From NCBI GenBank assembly GCA_037074765.1, contig JBAMDO010000092.1:122389-186388 (forward strand): a DNA stretch of 64,000 bases. The letters run 5' to 3'. This DNA comes from Mansonella perstans. Taxonomy: Eukaryota; Nematoda; Chromadorea; Rhabditida; Onchocercidae. Under the pieces are notes generated by a model. That model made no database searches. It was not told the DNA's origin and saw only the letters and a list, made by a program, of their open reading frames with translations. Shown piece after piece: positions 12,801 through 25,347 of the stretch. The translations under genes were made by a program, and so were the position numbers. Each line of letters opens with the position of its first letter. Position 1 is the stretch's first letter.

Positions 12801-15800
12801 TTATTTGTTGCTTGTAAAATAAACAGAAATTTTTGAACTTTTAAATGAAATCTTTTGTTAATTTATACAGAAAAAGAAAAACGGAAGAAACCTGAAAATT
12901 AACTCTGCCACACAGCACAACAATAACTTTATTTTTGTCACAGCCTAAGCCTTTCATTGCTTTACGCAACGTTTCAGCGTCAGCATTCGCATTAAAAGCT
13001 TGATATGGACGTAACGACGGTATTCCTTGCATAACTGAAAATTATTCTTTGGTAAAAAATGATTTAATGATTAAAAAGTTAAAGGTTAACGCGAATATGC
13101 CACTTTAAAGACAAGAATTATTAATTATTTGAAAAGGAGTAATTTTTGCACGGCATTTATCCACTTCTCTTATTTAACAAGTAATTTCATAATTATTTCT
13201 TTTTAAATACAGAAAAAATGAAAGTAAATAAGTTAAATAAATGATAGAGAAATACAAATTGACACAGTCAGAATAAATCTACCAAAAATTCTGTAAATCT
13301 TTAGGCATTACTGTTACTATTACTATCGCCATTACAACTATTCCTGTTTACAAACGATATGTAGTTAAATATCAAACAGTAATTAAAATTTTCCATAAGA
13401 TTTAAGTCATTTAAATAATCATTTCAAATATACTCCATATATTATCATTTCATCAGGATTAAAAGCTCAACAAAATCAAATGTTTTTTTTTCTTACATCA
13501 AGAAATAGAAATGAGCATAGAGATGGCAACAAAAAAGTTAACAGTACTTCAAAGAAGAAATTGAAACCTGCCATAAGTATTCATGCACAGTTATGTTCTA
13601 ACTAAATAGTTCTTTTGTTTCTTTCAAATTTAACATTACAAAAAATTTATTTAAAAATTTTCAAAAGTTACAGAAAAAGGAAAATTTTTAAATTAGTAAT
13701 TAATAAATTGAGAAAGAGAATGATTTAAACATGGCTTATTATTACATATGATTGCAAGTATCACATGTAGATTGAAACCTGTAGCAATTATATATTCAAC
13801 AATGTAAATTATTCACTTTCCTGATTTCTCTCGTTCCTAACACAAAACTAAGAAATGTCATTTATTCGTCCCGCTGTGTTTGGAATTACTGTTGCTTTTG
13901 GATGCTATTGTTTTCGTACAATATACTATAATTTCTTGGATAAACTGAAGAAAATAGCGGTGGAATACATTGAAATTCAGATTCATTTTAAATGAGCAAG
14001 AAATTGAAATAAAGAAATCATTGAAAATTAAATTTTTAATAGTTAGAAAAAAGCTTCAAAAAAAATATGATCACAAAATCTGCGATAAAAATTGATCGAT
14101 TAAAATATGAATTATTTGATTTGTTCATTGGCAAAAAAAAAAAAATATGATCAAAAAATTTCTTTCAAAAAAAAATGATTAGAAAATCTGTGATAAAATT
14201 GATCGATTAAAAAAAAATATGAATTATTTGATTTGTCCCAAGATTATTCGATTTTAATTTTCAATTCCATCAGTAACATTTGTCTTATTTCATTTTAATA
14301 ATTGAAATTTGACGAAAAAAATCATTGCAATTTGATTAGTAGCAAATTAATTAATTATAATGATATAAATTACTGGGAAAAAATTTTTTTTTTGCCATTT
14401 TGGATGAAAATAAACACATTCATTATATTTGAGAAAGAAAGTGTCAAAATGAAAAAAATGAAGAAACTGTAATTAATTTTAGTAATTTTTTACAGTAAAA
14501 ATTAAAAAATTAAAAGCAAGACTAACTTTTACATTAATAAATTAATATGTGAGAATTTTTTCAGGAAAAAAGCAAAATAAAAAGGAAAAGAAGGCTGAAA
14601 ACAAACAAATATGACAAACAGGTTGATAACATGAAGAGAGTACCCACTAGTTTCAGTACAATTATTATCGATTTTAAAGTATGACTCACTGCATGATGGA
14701 TAAGCAGACACATTTCATTGTGTTTAATTTCAATCAATTTTTTATAACTATTATTGTAAACTTTTTTTAATTGTAGAATCATTACTTTTTCATTTCTAAT
14801 TTACAAATTTCCTTAACGCATAATCTATTCAAAGAAAATGAAAAAAAATAAATAAAAAATAAAAAATAAAAGAAAATTCGTTGTGCCATTAATTACGAAA
14901 CAACTCGTTTTTTAATTTTACAAAACAATTAAATTTCTGAATTAAATGAAAATTACTTCGATAGTAAAATTCATTTCATTTTCTTTGCAATGAAAATTGT
15001 GAATGTTTGTTTAATCGCAAAAAAGAAAAAGAAACGTAACAAATCAATCATCTTTTTTTTCTCATTTATTATTTCATTAATTTCTCATGAAATTAACGTT
15101 GATTGAAAGAAATTTCTCGGAAATGATAAATTTTAAAATGTGTCGAATAAAGAAATAAATAAGTTGTAATGATAAATTTTATCATAATTACATGCAACAA
15201 AAATTTAATGTATGAATAAAAAATATGGATATTATAATGAGATGTTAAGAAATTATGATAAATTATTCTTGTCATTTAGTAATTTCTCATTTTTCTTTTT
15301 CCCCAAAATGACTCTTAACCTTAATAGCAGAATGAACAAAAAAAGAAGAGAAAAAAAGTTTCGAAAAATCAATAAGAAATCCAGTCCCATTAGAAAATAT
15401 TTGTGGCATTTGTTTGAAAAGAAGTTAATAATAAAATTGTCAACAATAATTATTAATCATCATTTAACGACAATATTTACCAATCAACCGCTTGGAAATT
15501 TTAGAAAAAAAAATCAGCTAATATTGATAATTCTTTTAAGAAAAAAAAAAGCTTATTTAATAATATTTACAGCAATTATGCTTTTGCGCTTGAAGTTTTT
15601 GGAAAGTAATCAATTTACTGTTTGTTACTGATGCACAATGTTTAAAGTTCGAAGAGTTCGAAATTTGAATGTAATTAATTTGTGGTTTATTATTGACACA
15701 AAATTTTTTAGCAATAAATACATCGATTATTCTTTTTGACTCGGTTTTTCGCAAATTTGTCAAAAACTTCGATGTAAAAACTTATATCACAAAACTTGCT

Positions 15801-18685
15801 AAAATTATTTACAATAATTAATTGATATTTATGGAAACATGTAAACAATTGAAAGGTCACTCGCAGATATACAAGAGTCCAACTCTTCAAGGTGACTGAA
15901 ATAGTTATATACAACAGATATATGACAATATTTAACATTACCTTTTAAACGAAAGTGCAATAATTTACGATAAAAGTTCAATGATCAAAATTTACGATTT
16001 CATCAAATTTTTTGTAAAATTAATAAATATTAGAAAGCGTTTCTTATTTCTTAAATTCTCAGTTTCATTTTCATTTATAAAATATTTTAATTTTAGTATC
16101 AATCAATATGGATATTTTGATCAAATTAAATGAACTTGGAAAAGAAAAATTAGAAAATAAAATAAAGTAAATATAACACATTGAAAACGTAGCAAAGAGA
16201 AGTGCACTACTGAAGAATGAATGTGAGGGAAAAAACTGATGAAGTACGAGAAGGAGCAAAAATTCAATTAAGCTTTAAAGATTGCAAAATAAATATGAGG
16301 CAAAAAAAAACGACGAAAGAGAAGAAGGAAAAGTGAATAGCGGGCAATAATCAAAACTGTAAATTAGAACAAAAATATAAAATTAAAGTAATAAAATAAA
16401 ATTAAAACTTGACATGTCGTTGCAATAATTAAATGATCGATCGTTTAATAATTATTGGTTAACAGCGAATCAATTAAAACAGACTTGCATAGAAATGACT
16501 GGCTAAATGCCAAAGGTCAATTAAGAGATTAATAGTCGTACAAAATCTAATACGCATTTTGTGTATGTTAATATTTCTTTCTTCTCTTCAGCCAATAATT
16601 TCTAATCATTTTGACCTTTGTAAAATGTTGGGATATTTGCATGCTATTACAACAAAATTAATTCATATTCTAAACTCATTCACTATAGCTCCTTTGAAAC
16701 CTAAGCAAACAGGCCAAAAAGTTGAGAATAAGATCAATAAATATTAAATGCTGCATTAAATGAATAATTGATAATAATGAGAAAATACAGAGTAACAATC
16801 AAATTTATCTGAATGTAACTTTTAAACGATTTATTCTGTCATCTGTTAATATCATCATTATCAACATTAAGTGTTCGTAATGCTTAAAAATGCTCAAATG
16901 TCTGATTTGCTGACCTTATTAGTTTATTAAATGTTGTAGATGTACACAAATGACCAATATAAGTGGAGAGTAGAAGTCAGTTAATATTTGTCCTAGTATT
17001 ATTGGAATGATTAAATTAGATTTGATCAACTCAAATGATATTTCAGTATTTTATCGAACTGAAATCAATTTAGAAATTGCAAGTACAAATTTAATTAGTA
17101 AATTTATTAGTTTATTAGTTTCACTTTGTATGCTCGCAAACGGTAAATCATTGCATCTAATGTGGAATTAAATCATTTATAACATATCTTGGTGTTTATC
17201 CTTTGGAAAATTATTTCAGTGGTAACGAAACATAAGTTTATGAGGAGGTTCCACCGGGAAATTATGAAATCATTGAGAAAAGTTTACCAGGACCAGTGAT
17301 CCATAACCCTTTTTCGGGTCTGGTCCAGATCCTTGGTACTGGTAACCGCTAACTGCAAATGGATAAGCAGGTTTTTTCATAAAAATTCTACTGACCTGAA
17401 TAACTTCCTTGTTGGCCTGGATAACCTCCTTGTTGAACTGGATAACCTCCTTGCTGACCTGGATAGCCTCCTGGTTGACCTGAATAGCCCCCTTGTTGAC
17501 CTGGGTAACCTCCTTGCTGACCTGGATGGCCTCCTAATTGACCCGGATAGCCTCCTGGTTGACTTGGATAACCTCCTTGCTGATCCGGATAGCCTCCTGG
17601 TTGACTTGGATAGCCTCCTTGCTGACCTGGATGGCCTCCTAATTGACCCGGATAGCCTCCTGGTTGACTTGGATAACCTCCTTGCTGACCCGGATAGCCT
17701 CCTGGTTGACTTGGATAGCCTCCTGGCTGGCTTGGATAACCTCCCTGTTGACCTGGATAGCCTCCTAGTTGACCTGGATAACCTCCTGGTTGACCTGGAT
17801 AACCTCCTTGCTGACCTGGATAGCCTCCTGGTTGACCTAGATAACCTCCTTGCTGACCTGGGTAGCCTCCTGGTTGATTTGGATAACCTCCTTGCTGAAC
17901 CGGATAACTACCTGGCTGTGCTGGGTAACCATCTTGCTGACCGAAGTGACCACTACTACCACCTGGAAAATTCGATCATTCAATCATTAATCATTATTAT
18001 AAGCCATTATCATTACTCTGTAAATTTCTTTGTGAAAAACAAAAATCGAAATTTCCTTGATTTTAAAACATTCAAAATTTGCATTAAGTAAAATCAAAAT
18101 GTTGAAAAATGGAAATAATTACGAATGAAAGCTAACAGATGAGAACAAAAGTAAACAAAATTTTTACATAAGCTCTAAGTTAACTCATATTTGCAAACAT
18201 TGTATAATAACACTGCCAGAAAAAAAAAACGATTTAAGCGACGAAAAACTTTTGCAACAGTAAAACAACAGGAATATATATTTAATTTTGAATTTCACTA
18301 GGTTACTTTAACAAAAACCGATCATTCGCATAAAAAATATTTGCTTAAATTTTTTCTTCATTCGGATATTCACTATTTGAATTGGTAGAAAATGAAATTT
18401 AATTACACTGTTCAACGAAATAACAATGCAGTGCAGCATTTCAAGTTTACTTGCATAACTAAATTTCTGAGTATAAAATAAAAACAAAACAATATTGATT
18501 CGAAAAATATTGATTTAAAAGATCCCTTCAATCAATAATTATTAGTTATATAATTTATATTTGCTCAATGCTGAACATATCATTTATACATGATCATCTT
18601 ATTCCCAATATACGCAATCAAAATATATACCTGACTGTCCGTTATTATTATCCCTGTCACCATCTTGTTGCATATTTTGAAAACT
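9885..18685 (-). CDS. Annexin with GGYPGQ-repeat N-terminus (annexin A7/A11-like)
   Basis: Calcium-dependent phospholipid-binding protein. Coding exons in order: 18673-18631 (exon begins 18685), 17962-17396, 17352-17308, 13034-12892, 12603-12448, 11832-11614, 11200-11078, 10805-10671, 10064-9885. They sum to 1611 bases, 536 residues, all junctions in frame. Residues 1-14 are polar ([14 protein letters not shown]); about 16-203 are 7-residue [14 protein letters not shown] repeats; about 222-536 carry four annexin repeats. Type II calcium loops are seen as [22 protein letters not shown] and GFGTRDND, with later SGDFEDL, SGHFKRL, SGDVKDG and SGAYKDG segments. GYP-rich tails in annexins A7/A11 mediate phase separation and ALG-2-type partner binding; that role here is inference. 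The donor chosen at 17307 (gttatg) is weak but is the only one found that keeps frame into the exon at 13034. A shorter product starting at M 13032 is possible. Confidence 0.9.
13855..13995 (+). CDS. Candidate 46-residue membrane microprotein, antisense in annexin intron
   Basis: An ATG directly after an in-frame stop opens a 46-codon frame. The product starts [20 protein letters not shown], then a basic amphipathic part ([15 protein letters not shown]), and ends EIQIHFK. A short N-terminus with Arg5, one hydrophobic segment (residues 3-20) and a positive flank would suit a mitochondrial or membrane microprotein. The start faintly recalls the segment before the rhomboid domain of PARL-type proteases (IRP followed by a hydrophobic stretch), but no rhomboid exon was found downstream. 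It may be chance or a relic. Confidence 0.25.
   Translation: MSFIRPAVFGITVAFGCYCFRTIYYNFLDKLKKIAVEYIEIQIHFK
14065..14237 (+). repeat. Imperfect 60-bp direct repeat in annexin intron
   Basis: Segments 14065-14124 and about 14175-14237 share aaaatctg-gataaaa-ttgatcgatt and tatgaattatttgatttgt, differing by small indels in A-runs. They are separated by about 50 bases. Confidence 0.7.
17396..17962 (-). repeat. 21-bp tandem repeat exon coding GGYPGQx heptads
   Basis: The 567-base exon is almost wholly made of about 26 degenerate 21-base units coding [21 protein letters not shown] or GGHPGQQ. A 42-base alternation of QQ and QP units is common. The plus strand of the same repeat reads as a leucine/aspartate-rich open frame (17333-18091), which is a shadow. 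Confidence 0.93.
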
Positions 18686-18690
18686 CTAAA
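18685..18690 (-). promoter_or_regulatory. Acceptor 5' of annexin start, probable trans-splice site
   Basis: Minus strand TATTTTTTAG occurs 12 bases before the annexin ATG at 18673. The exon from 18685 has only a short leader, as expected if a spliced leader is added here. An ordinary upstream non-coding exon cannot be excluded. Confidence 0.45.
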
Positions 18691-20463
18691 AAATAATTTT
18701 ATATTTAAAAATTGAATACTTTAAATATGACAATTGAACAATTCTTATTTTTAAGAAATTTAAATCTTACCAAGAGTTGTCAACGTTAAACTATTTAATT
18801 CCATTTTTGTTAATATATTTTTGTTGATATACATATATTTTAAAAATCATTTAAATGAAATAAACAGATTTAAATTTTTCAAATTATTTCAATCATAATG
18901 TTAAGCAATAAATAGCAAAAGAAGATGAAATAGCAAAAAGAACGGAAATATTTGATTTACTTGAATATTTGAATTTTCAAATCGTATTTATTTTTAAATT
19001 AATATTAAAGGAAACAATGCTAAAAAATGAGACAAAAAAGAACTTGAATTGCAAATAAATTATAAATTTACCAATTTTTAATTGTTAATTGAAAAAACTT
19101 ACTAATCACTGAAAGTAAGTTTATTTAAAAGTCAAAACACAGCAATGACATTTTCCAAAAAGTCTTTTTTTATTTTTTGCTATAAAATACCATAAAAGTC
19201 TTTTCATATCTTTTCTCAAGAAATTTTTTTCATAAACAAACAAAGTATAATTTTTTTCATTACCTAAGCGGTTAAAATTGATAATAGTTACTTTTATTAA
19301 AATAACAATACACAACGATCGAAGCATGCGATCGAAATGTATTAATTAAATACAATAATTTAATTCCCTTTAATAAATCTACTCATCTAAAAAAAAAAAT
19401 CAACTTATAACTATTTTCTAAATGAAATAACGAAAATGATTGATAGTATTGAAGACAAATAATTTTTACCAACAATACTAACAGTAACCATCGATGTTAT
19501 CAATTGATAATTATCGATGCGATTTGTTATCACTACCTCATGCTAACTTTATCACTTTAATTAGCAATCAAAACGACTTTGTTAATATTAAAATATGATT
19601 TAAATATTGAAATACTCTCTCCAATACTTATCGAATTTAGAAAATGAAAGAATGAAAAAAAAAAAGCTATAAAATTTACTTTTGTAACTTCCTTGAGAAT
19701 AGTACCGAAAAGTTGTTGCTTAAATGGCATTGTTGTTTGTTCGATGCTTTTTGGCAAAAGTTAGAAATACTTATTTACTCGCAGCAATAAAAGAGAACTG
19801 AAATATGTTGACGTTTAAATTACTGAGACAATAATTTAAATTTTGCTTAGTCATCGATGATCTTAGTTGAACAGATGACTCATCAAGTCACAAAATAATA
19901 ACGATGACTCAGCGACACTTTCATCAGTTAACATTGAAATGCTCCCGAAATTATCATCCCTACAGATTTAATCGAATTTCTTAGAAAATGAAAGAAGGAA
20001 AAAAAAGTTCAAAACTTGAATGAATGAAAAATGAAATCTTTACAAAGTTACATATTGATTTATTGATTGCTTGCGATATATTGCTTTGCTGATTGATCGA
20101 TCATTTATTGATTGTTTAACATATTTTATTTTGCAGAAATACCATAAATAGTAAAAAAAAAAATTATTTTTTTCTTTTAAATCAAATATAGAAAAAAAAA
20201 TAAAGAAAAAAAAACTGAAACAAACAAAAGTTAGTGCTAAAATTTTTAATCAAAACAAATCTAAAATTATATTGATGTGATCGGTATTAAAAAAAAAAAA
20301 AATCGATCAACCCAAAAAGAGTAGGAAAAAATCAAAGTTACAAAGAAAGATTAAATAATGAATCAAAATATATACAATTAAATAAATGAAAGTACTTTTC
20401 AGTTGCAATGAACAAGAATGAAATTTCGGTTTATTTAGAACAAGTTTTTTTCCGTCTCACTGT

Positions 20464-20501
20464 CATCATCATCACCATCATCATAACCAATCATAATCAT
20501 T

Positions 20502-20533
<32 letters not shown>

Positions 20534-20580
20534 AACCATCATTATCACCATCATCATTATCATAACTATCATCATCATAA
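20464..20580. repeat. TCA/ATC microsatellite
   Basis: Imperfect (TCA)n with interruptions; read forward it gives a histidine-rich false ORF (20408-20644). Confidence 0.9.
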
Positions 20581-21006
20581 TTCATTTATTTTACAAAATC
20601 ATTTTATGATAAAATTCGAAATAATGATTCATTTCTGTTGCTAACGCTACTGCTACTATGATGATTAGTGATAATGATAATGCTAATGATGTTGATAATT
20701 ATGACTCATAATCAATTATCCATTACAATAAAATGCGGCAAACACTGGTTGGTTGTCGTTCAATCGCTGACGTTTTCCAATACTATTGTTACCCTTCTCT
20801 CTACGTTCTCATCGATAATCGATAATTTACAAACGAAAGTCGAAAGAGAGAAAAAAAAGTTGGACAAAAACAGCACAGAGCACACAAACTGTTAAATGGT
20901 TTAACAATAAAAACTAATTGAAATAAATTATTGCATATAAGAAATATAATAAAATTAATTAGTAATAAATTAGATTTCTTTCAACATTTTCAGTTTTTTC
21001 ATTCTC

Positions 21007-21148
21007 GATCCGAATGTGAGCTCAGTGGTCCGAATATGATTTGAATGATCCGAATGTGACCTGAATGATCCGAATGTGACCTGAATGATCCGAATGTGAC
21101 CAGAATAGTCTATGTGGCCTGAATGGTCCAAATGTGACCTGAATGGTC
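21007..21148. repeat. 20-bp minisatellite, about seven units
   Basis: Units of the form gatccgaatgtgacctgaat are head to tail. The two central units (about 21047-21086) are identical; the outer ones differ at several bases and one is shortened. Confidence 0.9.
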
Positions 21149-23203
21149 ATTCTGGTTTGTAAATTACAGAATAATAATATTACTTTTTTTTCCACTAAAG
21201 TAACTGCTGGAACTTTTAGTAGAAATTGTTGAAATGAAGTGAAATGGAAGGGAATCATTGAAAGGAAGAGAATGTTTTAGTCATCACATGGGCTAAATTG
21301 TTTTTTCGAAATTCATTACAATTTTTTTTCTCAGTATCTGAAAATTAGTTAATAAAATTTCTCATCTGGTAGAAAAATTCTTTCATTAATTTCGCCGATG
21401 GTTTTTTGTAACGATTGTTAAATTTAATTAGTTTGAAGATTTTGTAGCGTAAAAACAAAATAGTTTAAAATCATATCAAAGGAGGCTTATTCAGAGAATA
21501 GAATTATTTGAATAAAAGTAAAAAGAATGTGCAATTTTAAATTCATAAAGATTGTCAAATTTAATCCATTTTTAAAAGAGACTAAATTTCAAGCTGAACA
21601 TTTTGATATAAATTTAGCGCAAGCAATAAATAAATGAGTGCATTCTTCTTGAGGACATTTATTAATTCCTTATCAGCGTGCAATGATAACAACACCTGAT
21701 TTTGTTTGATCGTTAAATTAAAACATAATAATTGATTTTAACCAAATATCCACAAAAACATTTACGAGTTCTATTCTGTCAGACTAAAGTTACTGTTGAT
21801 GTGGTTTTATACACTCCGCTTTTACGTTACAGAATCTGTTTTAATTTGACGATCTTCAAATTAATTTAACTTTAGGCGAAATTAATGAAAAAATTTTTCA
21901 AACTAAAGAGAAGTTCTATTAGTTAATTTGCAGAAGCTGGAGAAAAAATTGTAATTAATTTCGAAAAAAGCCATTTAGCTCATGTTATGGCTCAAAAATT
22001 TTTTCCCTCTAAATGATTCTTTTGCATTTCATTTCATTTGGGTTTCACAACTTTTCTGTTTCTACCAAAGAAAAAAAAAGATTTATTAGTTTATTTGTTG
22101 CTTACGCTAAATTTAATGCAATTAGTGTTAAATGTAAATTAAATTTTGCAGTTTTAAAATGAACTTAAGGTTGCAGCCTTAAGTTTATGTGAACTAACAA
22201 TTTCAAATTTTTTGTTTTCGAATGAAAATACATTCAGTGATTCATTATGAATGAATTCAGATGTTTATCTCAGATCACTGATGTTAGTCAATAGTAATGA
22301 AAACATTCTGAAATGCTAAGTGCTTCTTTATCATTGTATAGTATACAATCTTTGTAAGTTTTATTAGATTTATTATTAAAAATGAGGATTTTACTCATAT
22401 TTTTCTGATGATTTTATCACTATTAATTTTATAATACATTCTGTTCGTACTTTCAAAGTATGAAAGGTCTTCCATAAGAAATATGAAAAGTTTTCTACAA
22501 TGCATTAATCGAAAGAATGGATTCCTGTCAATTAATTTTTTCATAATTAAAATTTCTTTTTTTAAAACCCTGAAAAAATCAAACGATTATTCGGTGTTTA
22601 AAGTAACGACTGAAGACCGAATACGCTGGCATTTTTTCTTGTAAAAAGTAAGAGCATTCTTTCGAAATGAGTTTTTGTTAAATTTCATTTAGGAAATTAA
22701 ATACCATCGCTGTGCATGCTTAATGATAAGCTTAAGAGTTTGAATATTCAAAATGAAATATTAATTTTTTTCCGAATTCATTTAAATTTATTCATGAAAG
22801 TTCAGAATTGAAAAATTACTTCCAATGATTCATTCAAATGATTTACCTTTCCTATCTGTCTTATTACTTTTTCTATTTTTGCATTCTATTTAGCTATATT
22901 CATATAATCTGCTGTTGTTTAATTAATTTGGTACTTGCTAAATTACAAAGTGCATTCAAAGAAATAAAATACATAAAAAAAGATATTAAAAAAGAAAAAA
23001 AATAACAATAAAATTTTAGAGAAAGAAAAGTCCATTAAATTAAAAAAGTCATAAATATTAACTCCCTCATAACTTTCCCTTTGTTCTGGCTCCAACAAAG
23101 ATAAACCGCTCTGTTTCACTGCAATATCAAATTTCATTTCTTATAAAAAAAGAACAGTTTCAATCAACAAAATTCTCTTTCTTAGCAAACTATACACAAC
23201 TAC

Positions 23204-23320
23204 AAATATTTGCTTCTTAGGAAAAGTAGATCTACAGCCCTGTTGATGCCAGATTAATGTTTAGAAATAAAAATAGTATAAAAATTTTCTAAAATTCAAT
23301 TCCCTAAGAAGCAAATATTT
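23204..23320. repeat. Inverted repeat of about 20 bp around a 76-bp spacer
   Basis: aaatatttgcttcttaggaa at 23204-23223 is matched in reverse complement at 23300-23320 with one inserted base. It could be a very small MITE or a hairpin relic. Confidence 0.75.
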
Positions 23321-23938
23321 TTGATTTACTCAAAGGAAAAATTCCTTTCATTTCATTAGTCATATTAAACAATCATTTCAAACTTACATATTTCCTTTCT
23401 TTTTTTCTTTTTTCTTTTTTAAACGAAAGAAATAAGTCTTTCGTTTTGTAAACATTGAAACATTTGCTTTCATTTTTCGTGCAATATTTAATTTAAAAAT
23501 GAAATCAATGAATAAATCAAAATTTAACTTAACTTTTTCATTTATCAAATTTTATCGGTTCTTCAAAAAATAAAAAGAAAATGCAACATTTTTCTTGCTG
23601 AAAATTTGCCAAAATTTTGGAAGGGAAAATTAAACTATTTACTGGAAGAAAGTGGAAAAAAATGAATGAATGAATCAGATGTATTTAATCAAACTTTTTA
23701 AACAAATTTCTGCTTGTAAATCTATCAGTACGGGCCTATTTTTTGAAATATGGGCCTATTTTCCTTTACTTTTTCAAGCATCAAATGGATACAATTAATC
23801 CTTGAAATGATTAAAAATTGTTTAATTCAATTCTAGAAGTAATTTAGTACTCTTTTAGCTACCTTATATTTTCTTTTCCACTTATTTTTTTCTTTTTCTT
23901 AACTCTGTACTCTTTATTTTTGCTAATTTCGTTATGAG

Positions 23939-24000
23939 TAGAGAGAGAGAGAGAGAGAAAGAGGAAGAGAGAGAGCGAGAAAGAGAGAGAGAGAGAGAAG
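23939..24000. repeat. GA-rich microsatellite
   Basis: Imperfect (GA)n tract; a CT-rich tract follows near 24087-24119, so the two could pair as a weak inverted repeat. Confidence 0.85.
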
Positions 24001-25281
24001 CAGGAATGAGAAATTTTTCTCTCTTTCTTCTTTTGATTTAAACTAATATGTTTGCTTAATATTATTTATGAATACGTTGATGCTATCTCTCTCTATTTCT
24101 CTCTCGCTTTATCTCTCTGCCATATTATTAATGAATTTGTCAATTTTTATTTACAATTGAATTTAAATTCATTGAAATATTAGCTAATTAACATGGTATG
24201 ATTTAGACAATCTCATTGCTGTGCAGATAGTTGCATAGCAATACTTTTGAATGGCTTATTAATGCAATGCTTTAATACATTTTGCAAATTTGCTTCGCTA
24301 TAATAAATAAATTTTGATAAAAATTGCGCAAAAATTTAATTTAATAGTAAATGCTGCCTTTTCATAGGCCTAACAATTTTTCAATGTCACTCATCGTAAA
24401 ATTGCTTTTTCTTTTTTTTCGAGTGACTTTTGAAGAATAGCATGTTAGAGACACAAAATTGTGTCTGCAAGTTTATTTCTACTTTAACTTCTTCGATCAT
24501 CTTTGATGAAACTTTCATTAGTTAGGCGCTTTTTACTGATTTTAAATAAAGCTTGAATAAAAGTGATGATGATTTTTGAAGTAACATATTTGTTTTTTTC
24601 GTCTACTGTGTAAAATTTTTAACGAAAATTGCATTTGTAATCAATAATCTTACATTGTAATGGATTGTTTGATGTTCGATACATACATAATTTTATGTTA
24701 GAGAAGTAAAATTAATCTTTTCTAATTTTCGACAAATATTTTAGTAATTTTCAGGATGTGATTGATTAAAATTAAAATTAATGCTTAAAATTTTTCAACC
24801 ATTATAAACTTTTGTCATAAATATTTTCTGGAAATCATTAAACTTTATAACAGAATTTCAAAATTGGTATATTTTATCAAATTCAAATGAAAGAAAAGTA
24901 ATTTCATGCTCGACGAGTTGCTCTAAATAAGAAATTGTTTCAAATTATTTAAGTGATTGCCTATTAGGAAGTTGACGTTTGACATCATTAGTAATAAGTG
25001 CATCCGGAAATGGATTTGTTGTTGGATTGGTCAATTTTGATGTTAAGGACGACATTAGTCTTGTGGATGACCTTGATAAACGAAGTGCACAATTTTATAA
25101 CAAATCTATGAAGTTCATTAAATGCTTTTGTAATGGCAAGTAATTGGTAATAAAAATTGATGGCAATAACATGGATGGAGAAGTCAGGAATACTACAAAA
25201 CTTACAAAGTTAAATTTTAACGTTTTATATTAACAATCTATTCACTCCTATTATCCTTGTTAACTCGCCATTAATTAATCT

Positions 25282-25296
25282 CTAATAATAATAATG

Positions 25297-25346
<50 letters not shown>
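25282..25346. repeat. AAT/ATA microsatellite
   Basis: About twenty AAT units with one GAT interruption near the left end. Confidence 0.9.

Positions 25347-25347
<1 letters not shown>

Larger units (their letters stand above)
13035..17307. other. 4.3-kb annexin intron
   Basis: AT-rich intron separating the GYP-repeat exons from the annexin core. It holds a 46-codon plus-strand ORF (13855-13995) and a degenerate direct repeat (14065-14237). Many short ORFs here have no codon or splice support. Confidence 0.7.

Noticed and set aside
17233..17349. Plus-strand frame reading [18 protein letters not shown]
   Set aside because: Looks protein-like but has no ATG or good acceptor and overlaps the antisense of the annexin exon 17308-17352.
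17333..18091. 252-codon plus-strand Leu/Asp-rich ORF
   Set aside because: Antisense of the annexin GGYPGQ exon, running past its splice sites.
20408..20644. Histidine-rich 78-codon ORF
   Set aside because: Made by the TCA microsatellite.
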